Positions 32,732-40,095 are shown, counted from the first letter of the stretch. The stretch: 44,357 nt of DNA from Myxococcota bacterium (GCA_025054695.1 JANWZI010000021.1:1-44357); one strand, 5' to 3'. Made by a program: numbers and translations. Notes: generated by a model not told the origin, from the sequence alone.

Positions 32732-33552
32732 GCGACGCGCTGCACGAGGCGCTACGCAGGCTGCGTAACCGCGAGGGCCTCCCGTCCGATCCGGCCTGGC
32801 GCATCGTCCGGAACGCGACGTTCGAGCTCGCGCGTCGCCATGCCCGGTCACGCGCGGACGCCGAGGATGCGGCGCAGGCGGCCGCGATCCGCGTGCTGCG
32901 ATCGGTCCACCACGCGCGCCTCGAGTCTCCGGCGGCGGCGCGCGCATGGCTCCGTCGCATCGTCGTCCGCATCGTGATCGACCAGTCTCGCGAGCGAAAG
33001 GCACGACTCGTCGCCCCCGAGCGCCTCGCGGCTCTCGTCGAGGCCCCTCCGACGGCGCAACCGCCCGCACCCGATGAGATCCTCGAGCACGTCATGCGCC
33101 GCCTCGATGCCCATCTGACCGAGGCCGAGACCCGGCCGAGCAAACGTCTCGCGGATCGCCGCCGCGCCGAGCTCGCCCTCCGCCGTAATCTGCTCGGCCA
33201 GGACCTCGACGTGCTCGCACGGGACGCCGCCGACTTGAGCCGGGACGCGCTGTCGAAGTGGATCGAGCGTGGCCGCGAACGCATCCTCGTGCCGATGCTC
33301 GAGGCCAGTCTGCGCGAGCGCGCGATCCCGCTCGAGGAACGCACCGTGCTGGAAACGGCTCTGCACGCGCTCCGCCGCGCGCGGCGTGCCGACGCGGGCC
33401 GACCTCGGCCCGACCGGCGAAAACCGCGGCAACCGGCCACCGACCCCACGCCCCATGCTCCGAACGGTCAGTCCGACCCCGAGGCCGCCGTCCATCATGC
33501 GGAGTCCAACCATGCCGGTCCGGCCCCCGCGCACCGCCGGAGCAAGCCATGA
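32728..33552 (+). CDS. ECF-type RNA polymerase sigma factor
   Basis: This 274-residue protein starts at a TTG that overlaps the PrsW-like stop (TTGA). Residues ~20-90 are sigma region 2 (WRIVRNATFELARRHARSRADAEDAAQAAAIRVLRSV, then AWLRRIVVRIVIDQSRERKARL). After an acidic/Pro linker, ~140-190 can form the region-4 helix-turn-helix (DLDVLARDAADLSRDALSKWIERGRERIL). The ~75-residue C-terminal tail is Arg/Pro-rich and not part of the usual ECF length. No classical anti-sigma factor with a TM helix follows; the next product is unknown. ECF sigma factors redirect transcription in response to envelope stress or signals. Confidence 0.8.
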   Translation: MSDALHEALRRLRNREGLPSDPAWRIVRNATFELARRHARSRADAEDAAQAAAIRVLRSVHHARLESPAAARAWLRRIVVRIVIDQSRERKARLVAPERLAALVEAPPTAQPPAPDEILEHVMRRLDAHLTEAETRPSKRLADRRRAELALRRNLLGQDLDVLARDAADLSRDALSKWIERGRERILVPMLEASLRERAIPLEERTVLETALHALRRARRADAGRPRPDRRKPRQPATDPTPHAPNGQSDPEAAVHHAESNHAGPAPAHRRSKP

Positions 33553-33676
33553 ACTGTGGCCTCGCGTCGACCCTGTTACGCGCCGCGCCGGCGCAACGAC
33601 GATGCAAGCCGCACGGGCCTCGCGTCGCGAGCGACGGCCGCTGCCGCGCGCGCGGCCCCACCGGGAGGCAGGGACG

Positions 33677-34615
33677 ATGACCGAGCGACTGCACGCCCGG
33701 ATGGAAGACGCACTGGACCGCGTCGCACGAGGCGACCGATCGTCCGAGGACGTCCTCGAAGCGCTGGCATACGTGCTCGCCGTCGCATGCATCGACGGTC
33801 GGCCGCCTCGGCTCGATCGTGAGCGGATCGCGCGAATCGAGGCGAGGGCGCGCCGGGTGCTGCACGAGGCCGAGCGCGACGCGGACGAGGACGTACGCAG
33901 CGCCGCGCGCCTGGCGCGCGCGGGACTCGACGTGCTGTGCGGACGACATCCGCGCGAGCCCCTGCCGCGCGATCTGCTGCCCCCGTCGCCTCTGCGTCTG
34001 GTCGATCTGCTCGCCGGTCGGCTCGACGGGCTGGCTTCCGCGAGCTGCGCGCTCGCGCAGGCGGCAACGGAGGGCGGAAGGAAGGAGCTGGCCCTTCTGC
34101 GGCACCTTCGGGGAGGCCCCGAAGCCGCCTCGCCCCCACCTGTCGCCCCGCAGGCCTCGACGCGCGCCGCCGTGCAACGACCCCGCCGCTCCCGGACGCC
34201 GGGCTCGACGCCGCCGGTGGATCGGGAGCACGAGGCGCCCGTCCTCGCGCTCGCTGCCCGCTCACGGACGACGATGCGCGATCCGTCGCGCGGCCGCAGC
34301 ATCGCCCGGCTCGACGATCCCCCCGTCGAAGCCGTGCTCTTCGGCCGCGGCCGGAGCCGCGAGCTCGCCCTGTACGCCGCGGCCGCGGTGCCATTGCGCT
34401 TCGTCGCGTCGGGCCTACGGCTCGTCGATCTCGCGGGTGGCTACTTCCTCGGACGGATCGCCGCGGGCGTCCGACGCCTCGATGGATGGCTTCACGCCGG
34501 AGACCATCGGGTCCGTTGGCGTCTGTCGCTCGACGACACCGGCCCGAGGACTTCGCGTGGTTCGTCGACCCGATCCAGGAAACGTCGTGGCCGCCACATC
34601 CGGCGGGAGACGTGA
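33677..34615 (+). CDS. Hypothetical protein downstream of the sigma factor
   Basis: This 312-residue protein has no recognised family. It starts at an ATG with GGGAGG 8 nt before it (33663-33668). The first ~100 residues are helical and charged (LEALAYVLAVACIDG, ARRVLHEAERDADEDVRSAARLARAG), followed by a Pro/Ala/Arg-rich linker. A mildly hydrophobic stretch lies near 230-270 (LALYAAAAVPLRFVASGLRLVDLAGGYFLGRIAAG), perhaps amphipathic rather than a clear TM helix. The Arg-rich tail ends RHIRRET. It begins 124 nt after the sigma gene and may act on it as an unusual anti-sigma factor; that is speculation. Confidence 0.6.
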   Translation: MTERLHARMEDALDRVARGDRSSEDVLEALAYVLAVACIDGRPPRLDRERIARIEARARRVLHEAERDADEDVRSAARLARAGLDVLCGRHPREPLPRDLLPPSPLRLVDLLAGRLDGLASASCALAQAATEGGRKELALLRHLRGGPEAASPPPVAPQASTRAAVQRPRRSRTPGSTPPVDREHEAPVLALAARSRTTMRDPSRGRSIARLDDPPVEAVLFGRGRSRELALYAAAAVPLRFVASGLRLVDLAGGYFLGRIAAGVRRLDGWLHAGDHRVRWRLSLDDTGPRTSRGSSTRSRKRRGRHIRRET

Positions 34616-34673
34616 CGCACCACGGATCGGCGACGTCCCTGCCCAGTCACCCCGCGGCACGACCGATTTCGGA

Positions 34674-34844
34674 ATACGAGGCCGAGGCTGAGCCCTAAGT
34701 CCGAGCTCGCGTCCGAGTCCGAGGCCGCGCCAGAGTCCGAGACCGAGTCCGAGGCCGAAACCGAGGCCGAGTCCGAGACCGAGTCCGAGGCCGAGACCGA
34801 GTCCGAGACCGAGTCCGAGACCGAAACCGAGGCCGCGTCGGAGT
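34674..34844 (+). repeat. Well-preserved NCCGAG array R9
   Basis: About 27 units of TCCGAG, GCCGAG and ACCGAG lie in the 232-bp convergent gap, ending 3 nt before the stop codon of the minus-strand gene. The NCCGAG strand is plus. Confidence 0.92.
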
Positions 34845-34847
34845 GAG

Positions 34848-35378
34848 TCACGGTGCCGCCCACAGTGCGCGCAGCGTCGCCATCGTGGGAAGGCCCACGT
34901 GGCGACCGACGAGACGTCCCCGTGCGTCGAGCGCGAAGAATGCCGGAACCGCGTCGATGCGCCCCAGATCGCTCGTTCCGGCGGCGACGGTCCCGCCCTC
35001 GTCGTGCGTGACCTCAAATGGGGGCTCGAGGGAAGCCGCCCACGCTTCGAGGAGAGCACGCGCATGAGGCTGGGCGGCCACCCCCACCACCCGGACCTCG
35101 GGATGCTCGCGCACAAACCGACGCAGGAGATCGAGGCTCGCCTGACTCATCCCGTCGTACGTGAGGAACACGAACAAGAGGACGGGGTGCCCCCGCAGCG
35201 ACGGGATCTCGAGTGACGACCCGTCGAGCCGACGCACGGTCAAGCGCACCGGCGGCACGACGTCGACGCCGCTCCGTCCGGGCACGAGCCGCGCGTGGCC
35301 CGCCGTCGACCCGCACGCCGCGATCGCGACCGCGGTCGCCACGAACGCGAGCGCCGCGGCCCGCCGGGCCGCGACCAT
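34848..35378 (-). CDS. Thioredoxin/redoxin-fold lipoprotein lacking the CxxC
   Basis: This 176-residue lipoprotein has lipobox IAAC (Cys22). The rest follows the TlpA/AhpC-like fold: LEIPSLRGHPVLLFVFLTYDGMSQASLDLLRRFV (~57-88), VRVVGVAAQP, then FEVTHDEGGTVAAGTSDLGRIDAVPAFFALDARGRLVGRHVG. At the usual WCxPC position the sequence is TYDGMSQ, so neither redox Cys is present. A binding or structural role rather than disulfide exchange is likely. The ATG overlaps the upstream stop by one base (TGATG), so it is coupled to the zinc-ribbon protein gene. Confidence 0.8.
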   Translation of the reverse strand: MVAARRAAALAFVATAVAIAACGSTAGHARLVPGRSGVDVVPPVRLTVRRLDGSSLEIPSLRGHPVLLFVFLTYDGMSQASLDLLRRFVREHPEVRVVGVAAQPHARALLEAWAASLEPPFEVTHDEGGTVAAGTSDLGRIDAVPAFFALDARGRLVGRHVGLPTMATLRALWAAP

Positions 35379-36007
35379 CAGGAGCCTTTCTGCCCGACGA
35401 ACTGATCCTCGCGGTGACGGAAGAGGACGTTGAACGTCGTCAACGACCCGTAGCAGGCGGTCACGTACTGCTGCATCTGCACCTTGTCCTCGTCGGAGAG
35501 CGCCGGGTGCGCGTTGATCTTCTGCTCGAGGACGCGAAGCTTGTCGCGCACCAGGACGATCTTGTGGAAGAAGGCGTCGAGCGGCACGCGCTTCTCCTGC
35601 GTGTCGGCCTTTCCGGGCACGAGCACCAGCTCGCCGCCGCGCCACCGTTCCCCCATCTCCACCTCGCCGACGCCCAGCTCCTCGCGCAGGACGTCTCGCA
35701 GCACGCGTCTGAACTCCTCGGCATCCATGTCGATGTCGACCTCCCTCGGAATCGAGCGACGGACCTCGACGGGCTCCGAACCCCCGTCCGACGCGCGTCG
35801 TCGCGGGGCCGACGCCCCCGATCGGCGCGCCGTCGCGGGCCGGAACGCGACCCCGATCGGCTTGTGGTTCGCGCACGTCGCGCTGTCGCGCAGCGGTGAG
35901 GGCCAGCATCCCAGCCGGCACTCGCCGCTCCGGGACCCGTCTGCCTCGTCCCACAGCGGGACGAACCAGCCACACGTCCCGCACCGGCCCGTCAGGTCGC
36001 GCTCCAT
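35378..36007 (-). CDS. Zinc-ribbon-like N-terminus, conserved-type hypothetical
   Basis: This 209-residue soluble protein has an N-terminal Cys cluster (CGTCGWFVPL, Cys9/12; GECRLGC, Cys30/34; TCANHKP, Cys45) that could bind zinc or iron-sulfur. A Pro/Ser/Arg linker follows, then ~120 helical residues (EEFRRVLRDVLREELGVGEVEMG, LDAFFHKIVLVRDKLRVLEQKINAHPALSDEDKVQMQQYVTACYGSLTTFN). I do not recognise the family. It forms a coupled pair with the redoxin-fold lipoprotein. A -10-like TAAGGT (plus-strand 36021-36026) lies 13 nt upstream of the ATG. Confidence 0.7.
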   Translation of the reverse strand: MERDLTGRCGTCGWFVPLWDEADGSRSGECRLGCWPSPLRDSATCANHKPIGVAFRPATARRSGASAPRRRASDGGSEPVEVRRSIPREVDIDMDAEEFRRVLRDVLREELGVGEVEMGERWRGGELVLVPGKADTQEKRVPLDAFFHKIVLVRDKLRVLEQKINAHPALSDEDKVQMQQYVTACYGSLTTFNVLFRHREDQFVGQKGS

Positions 36008-36154
36008 GCGCGTCCGTCCGACCTTACATCGGAAATGGGCTTCGTCGATCGACGATGGAGCAATGAGCCGGTGCGGCGAGCGCCGGCCGTCGGAGTCGCA
36101 TCGACCGCCGCCATCGCGGCGCACGGATCGCCGCCGACCGCCGCCTCGTTGCCG

Positions 36155-36238
36155 GGATCGGGCTTCGTTTCGATCTCGGGGGCACGCGCGGACTCCAGCT
36201 CGGCCTCGGACTGTGCCTCACGCTCGACTCCGAGCACG
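36155..36238 (-). repeat. Decayed NCCGAG array R10
   Basis: In the 270-bp gap between two minus-strand genes, CTCGGG, CTCCAG, CTCGGC and CTCGGA units alternate with unrelated sequence. The orientation matches the flanking genes. Identification is weaker than for the other arrays. Confidence 0.45.
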
Positions 36239-36277
36239 GAACACCCGTCGGCGCCATCACCGACCCGACCGCGGCCG

Positions 36278-37717
36278 TCAGCGCGGAGCCCGCGACTCGA
36301 GGGCGCTGGCGAGCCGCACGAGCGTCGGCTCTTCGAAGGGGCGACCGACCAGTTGCACGCCGACCGGGAGCCCGCGCTCGTCGCGGCCGAACGGCACGTG
36401 CATCGCGGGCAGGCCCGCCAGCGACGGAGGCAGCGTGAACACGTCCGCCAGATACATCGAGAGCGGATCCTCGAGCCGCTCTCCGAGCCGGAAGGCCGCG
36501 GTCGGCGAGGTGGGACCGAGCAGCGCGTCACAGCGCGCGAAAACGGCCTCGTAGTCGCGGATGATGAGCGTTCGCACGCGCGCGGCCTTCAGGTAATAGG
36601 CGTCGTAGTAGCCCGCCGACAGCACGAACGTGCCGAGCACGATCCGGCGACGGACCTCGGGGCCGAACCCCGTGGCGCGTGTCGCGGCCGTCGTCTCGAG
36701 CGCATCGCCGCGCTCGATGCGCAGTCCGTAGCGGACGCCGTCGAAGCGCGCGAGGTTGCTCGACGCCTCCGCCGTCGCGATCAAGTAGTAGACGCTGACG
36801 CCGAGCCGGGCGTGCGGCAACGCGACGTCGTGCGTGCTCACGCCGGCGTCGCGCAACGCCTGGGTCGCCAGCTCCAGCGCGCGGACGACGCCGGGCTCGC
36901 ACCCCTCGAGCCCGTCGCGACAAACACCCACCCGAAGCCCCCGCGCGGGCTGGTCCGCCGCCGCCATGTGCTCCGGAACCGGACGATCCGAGCACGTCGC
37001 GTCCCGTCCGTCGTGGCCGGCGATCACGTCCAGGCCGAGCGCGGCACCCCGCACGTCGCTCGCCATCGGGCCGACCTGGTCGAGCGAGCTGGCGAACGCG
37101 ACCAGGCCATACCGCGAGACGCGGCCGTACGTCGGCTTGATCGCGACGATCCCGGTGAACGCCGCGGGCTGTCGGACGCTACCCCCGGTGTCGCTTCCGA
37201 GCGCCAGGGGCACCATGCCCGCGGCCACCGCGACCGCACTGCCTCCGGAGCTGCCACCGGGGCTGCGTTCGCGGTCGAGCGGATGACGCGTGACCCGGAA
37301 CGCCGACCGCTCCGTGCTGCTCCCCATCGCGAACTCGTCGAGGTTCGTCTTGCCCACGATCACCGCTCCCGCCGCGCGCAGCCGCTCGACCACGTGCGCG
37401 TCGTAGGGCGCGACCCATCCTTCGAGGATCTTCGAAGCACAGGTCGTCGGCGTGCCCCGCACGCACAGGTTGTCCTTGATCGCGACGGGCACCCCGGCCA
37501 GCGGTCCGAGCGGCTGCCCCGACGCTCGAGCCCGATCGACCTGCGCGGCCGATGCGAGCGCCCCCTCGGCGTCCATCCACAGGAAAGCGCCCAGATCGGG
37601 ATCCCGCGCCTCGATGCGCTGCAGCGCCTCGCGCGCGATCTCGACCGCGGAGCACTCGCCTCGCGCCACGCGATCGCGCAGGCGCCAGGCCGGCTCGTCG
37701 AGCCGCGCCGTCGTCAC
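36278..37717 (-). CDS. gatA: Asp-tRNA(Asn)/Glu-tRNA(Gln) amidotransferase subunit A
   Basis: GatA is the glutaminase-type amidase of the transamidosome that converts Asp-tRNA(Asn) and/or Glu-tRNA(Gln). The 479-residue product has the amidase-signature triad: Lys in GVPVAIKDNLC, cis-Ser in PGGSSGGSAVAVAAG and nucleophile in GSDTGGSVRQPAAF. It also has the GatA-specific IKPTYGRVSRYGL. The C-terminus (LPAMHVPFGRDERGLPVGVQLVGRPFEE) is typical. The GTG start overlaps the gatC stop (GTGA). gatB is not in the window, so the operon is split. Confidence 0.97.
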   Translation of the reverse strand: MTTARLDEPAWRLRDRVARGECSAVEIAREALQRIEARDPDLGAFLWMDAEGALASAAQVDRARASGQPLGPLAGVPVAIKDNLCVRGTPTTCASKILEGWVAPYDAHVVERLRAAGAVIVGKTNLDEFAMGSSTERSAFRVTRHPLDRERSPGGSSGGSAVAVAAGMVPLALGSDTGGSVRQPAAFTGIVAIKPTYGRVSRYGLVAFASSLDQVGPMASDVRGAALGLDVIAGHDGRDATCSDRPVPEHMAAADQPARGLRVGVCRDGLEGCEPGVVRALELATQALRDAGVSTHDVALPHARLGVSVYYLIATAEASSNLARFDGVRYGLRIERGDALETTAATRATGFGPEVRRRIVLGTFVLSAGYYDAYYLKAARVRTLIIRDYEAVFARCDALLGPTSPTAAFRLGERLEDPLSMYLADVFTLPPSLAGLPAMHVPFGRDERGLPVGVQLVGRPFEEPTLVRLASALESRAPR

Positions 37718-38007
37718 GATCCCTCCAGAATCCGCGGCACCGCGAACGCCCCCTCCTCGTGGCGCGGAGCGGCCGCGAGCACCTCCTCGCGCAGCAGCGG
37801 CGTCGACGGCAGGATGGGCCGCAAACGCGCGTCGATCGGCGGCGCGTGGAACGTGGGCTCGACCGCAGAGACGTCGACGGTGTCGAGCTCCGCGACGTAA
37901 TCCAGAATGCGCGCGAGATCGGCGCGGAGCGCCTCGAGGGTCGGCTCGTCGAGCTCGAGGCGCGCCAGTTCGGCGATCCGGCGCACTTCGTCGCGTGAAA
38001 TGGACAT
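37714..38007 (-). CDS. gatC: Asp-tRNA(Asn)/Glu-tRNA(Gln) amidotransferase subunit C
   Basis: This 97-residue protein has the usual GatC length and pattern: ISRDEVRRIAELARLEL, then LARILDYVAELDTVDVSAVEPTFHAPP and LREEVLAAAPRHEEGAFAVPRIL. It wraps around GatA and helps stabilise the amidotransferase. The ATG was chosen over the longer open frame because the conserved start MSIS follows at once. A TATGCT box (plus-strand 38025-38030) lies 17 nt upstream. Confidence 0.95.
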   Translation of the reverse strand: MSISRDEVRRIAELARLELDEPTLEALRADLARILDYVAELDTVDVSAVEPTFHAPPIDARLRPILPSTPLLREEVLAAAPRHEEGAFAVPRILEGS

Positions 38008-38124
38008 GAGCGCCAGGCCGTAGTAGCATACGTGCCGCTCGCGGCGCAGGCCGCCTCGTCGGAGGAGCAAGTGCGGTCGTCCTGTCGTGGGCGACGGGCG
38101 CACGCGCGGGCACCGACGAACGAG

Positions 38125-38132
38125 AAGGAGGG
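38125..38132 (+). promoter_or_regulatory. Canonical Shine-Dalgarno site of the Cys-repeat lipoprotein gene
   Basis: AAGGAGGG lies 3 nt before the ATG at 38136 (its GGAGG core ends 4 nt before it). It is one of the few consensus ribosome sites in the window. Confidence 0.55.
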
Positions 38133-38135
38133 AAC

Positions 38136-38546
38136 ATGCCTACGTGGGTCAACGCCATCGGAGCGTCCGTCGTGGTTCTGCTCGGCATCGGTTGCACGGC
38201 CGACGACGAGTTCTGCAACCCCGACGCGACCGGCCTCAATTGCGTGTGCGCGGGGGGCGATAGCTGCGACATCCATTGCGGCGAGGTCGGCGAATGCGAC
38301 ACGCAGTGCTCCGGGGGCTCTCGCTGCTCGGTCGATTGCGAGGGAACTCGCGGCGACTGCGACGTCGAGTGCGCGAGCGCGGCGTCCTGCGAGGTGGACT
38401 GCCGCTCCTCGTCGAGCTGTCAGGTGACCTGTCCTGCGCGCTGCACCGTTCGCAACTGCACGCTCGGTTCCGGCTGCAACGTGACCTGCGGGCTTTCCGG
38501 CGTGGCGCGCCAGCAGGGGCCGGACGCGGTCTGCGGCGCGACCTGA
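38136..38546 (+). CDS. Cys-repeat lipoprotein, possible small beta-helix
   Basis: This 136-residue lipoprotein ends its leader in GIGC (Cys20). Residues ~42-122 contain about eight tandem units of the form CxxxC followed by 4-6 residues: CDIHC, CDTQC, CSVDC, CDVEC, CEVDC, CQVTC, CTVRNC, CNVTC. Such even spacing suggests a disulfide-stapled small solenoid, as in some antifreeze or adhesin-like proteins. The family is not one I can name; similar Cys-repeat lipoproteins are known from myxobacteria by this kind of pattern. Function unknown; surface exposure is likely. Confidence 0.8.
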   Translation: MPTWVNAIGASVVVLLGIGCTADDEFCNPDATGLNCVCAGGDSCDIHCGEVGECDTQCSGGSRCSVDCEGTRGDCDVECASAASCEVDCRSSSSCQVTCPARCTVRNCTLGSGCNVTCGLSGVARQQGPDAVCGAT

Positions 38547-38557
38547 GCTCGCTCCGC

Positions 38558-38663
38558 TTCCGAGTCCGATACCGATACGGACACCGAGTCGGAGACCGAG
38601 AGCGAGACCGAGGCCGTGCCCGAGACCGGGGCCGAGTCCGCGTCCGAACCCGACTCCGAGTCC
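38558..38663 (+). repeat. NCCGAG array R11
   Basis: This array occupies most of the 131-bp convergent gap. It has units TCCGAG, ACCGAG and GCCGAG plus ACCGAT variants, and ends 14 nt before the stop of the formyltransferase gene. The NCCGAG strand is plus. Confidence 0.88.
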
Positions 38664-38677
38664 TCATCGACGAACCG

Positions 38678-39577
38678 TCACCCCTGCGCGCGAAGCAAGT
38701 TGGCGATCGCGGGGCCCGCGAACTGCTGCCCCGAAGCGACGCGGACTCGTTCGAGCCGGATTGCGCCTCCGTCCCCGCAGCGGACGAGCACTCCGTCGTC
38801 GGGCTCGACCCACGCCTCCCCCGGCTTGAGCGCCCGCGGCAAGCGCCTCCCGTCCACGATGCGCACCGCGAGCACGTCGACCGGCGTCTCACCGAGTCGC
38901 GCGCTCGCCCCTGGCTCCGGCGCCGCCGCACGCACGAGGCGCTCGATCTCCTCGGCTGCACGCCGCCAGTCGATGACGAGATCGTCGGGCTCGGGGCGTC
39001 GCGCCCAGCTCACGGCGTCCTCATCTTGCGGGGCTCCGACGAGACACTCACCGCGCGCGAGCCGCTGCGCACATCGCACGAGCAGATCGAGTGCGGGCCG
39101 GTCGAGGCGGCGCGCGAGCGACCACGCGTCATCGTCGGAGCGCACCGGCACCCGGATCTGCTCGACGATCTCCCCGGCGTCGTAGCGCTCGGTGAGGCGG
39201 TGCAGCGTCACACCCGTTTCCCGATCCCCCGCTCGAATCGCCCAGAAGTACGGATCGGGACCGCGCCACCGCGGAAGCAACGACGGATGGACGCCCCACG
39301 CACCCCGCGGCGCGAGCGCGAGCACGGCGGCCGGCACGCGCCGCGGCCAGAACCACGAGAGGATGACATCGATGCATGCGGACTCGAGCACCTTCCGGAC
39401 GGCAGGCGCCTCGAGATCGGGGGCGCCGAGCAGCAACGCGCGCGCCTCGGCCATCATCCGTCTCGACCGACGCATGCCGGGCGCGTCGGGATGGCCGATG
39501 CACGCCACGCTGGGCACGAGCCCCGCGCGCCCCAGCGCGAGCGCGCCGAGCGGCAGGCCGAGGTAGAGCACGCGCAC
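38678..39577 (-). CDS. Methionyl-tRNA formyltransferase-like protein (Fmt/ArnA family)
   Basis: This 299-residue protein has the formyltransferase fold: IDVILSWFWPRRVPAAVL, HPSLLPRWRGPDPYFWAI, GDRETGVTLHRLTERYDAGEIV and the C-terminal tRNA/OB-type half. The usual NVHxSLLP reads GVHPSLLP, so the catalytic Asn is a Gly; His and the later Asp are kept. It may be a divergent Fmt or another 10-formyl-THF-dependent transferase acting on an amino sugar or tRNA. Start GTG at 39577; a TAACGG box lies 6 nt upstream. It is divergent from the mutT-like gene. Confidence 0.75.
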   Translation of the reverse strand: MRVLYLGLPLGALALGRAGLVPSVACIGHPDAPGMRRSRRMMAEARALLLGAPDLEAPAVRKVLESACIDVILSWFWPRRVPAAVLALAPRGAWGVHPSLLPRWRGPDPYFWAIRAGDRETGVTLHRLTERYDAGEIVEQIRVPVRSDDDAWSLARRLDRPALDLLVRCAQRLARGECLVGAPQDEDAVSWARRPEPDDLVIDWRRAAEEIERLVRAAAPEPGASARLGETPVDVLAVRIVDGRRLPRALKPGEAWVEPDDGVLVRCGDGGAIRLERVRVASGQQFAGPAIANLLRAQG

Positions 39578-39670
39578 GGCGCTCCGTTACCATGCCGCCC
39601 CGCGGCGTGGGGCGAGGGCGGACGCGCGTCGGACGCACACGCATCGCCTACCCGCCGGCCGCGATGGTGC

Positions 39671-39676
39671 TATACC
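39671..39676 (+). promoter_or_regulatory. -10-like box TATACC, leaderless arrangement
   Basis: TATACC ends 8 nt before a GTG at 39685 and lies downstream of the in-frame ATG at 39664. This is why I place the mutT-like start at the GTG. Confidence 0.4.
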
Positions 39677-39684
39677 CGCGCGCC

Positions 39685-40095
39685 GTGTCCGCGCAGGGGC
39701 GCAAGACGATTCGCGTCGTGGCCGCCGTCGTCGAACGCGACGGCCGCTACCTCATCACGCAGCGACGTGCCAACGCCGTGCTCCCGGGCCTGTGGGAGTT
39801 CCCGGGAGGCCGCGTCGAAGACGGCGAGAGCGACGAGAAGGCACTGCGGCGCGAATTGCGCGAACGGCTCGACGTCGACGTCGAGGTCGGCCAGCTCATC
39901 TCGTTCGTGAGTCACCCCTACGAGCACTACACGGTCGACCTGTACCTCTACGAGTGCCGGCTTCGCGGTCGCGAGCCGGTATGCAAGGCCGTGGCCGACT
40001 TCCGATGGGTCGGCTCCGCGGAGTTCGATCAGTACCCGTTCACGCCGGCCGACGAGGCCTCGATGTCCAAGCTGCTGGGAGAGAACGCAACATGA
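39685..40095 (+). CDS. Nudix hydrolase, MutT (8-oxo-dGTP diphosphatase)-like
   Basis: This 136-residue protein matches MutT in length and layout: KTIRVVAAVVERDGRYLITQR, LPGLWEFPGGRVEDGESDEKALRRELRERL. In the Nudix box Gly42-x5-Glu48-x7-Arg56-Glu57 are intact and Glu60 is kept, but the next position, normally Glu, is Arg61. The family cleans oxidised nucleotides from the pool. Reduced metal binding is possible. Start GTG is supported by a -10 box; an upstream ATG at 39664 would add seven residues. The stop overlaps the next ATG (ATGA). Confidence 0.88.
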   Translation: MSAQGRKTIRVVAAVVERDGRYLITQRRANAVLPGLWEFPGGRVEDGESDEKALRRELRERLDVDVEVGQLISFVSHPYEHYTVDLYLYECRLRGREPVCKAVADFRWVGSAEFDQYPFTPADEASMSKLLGENAT

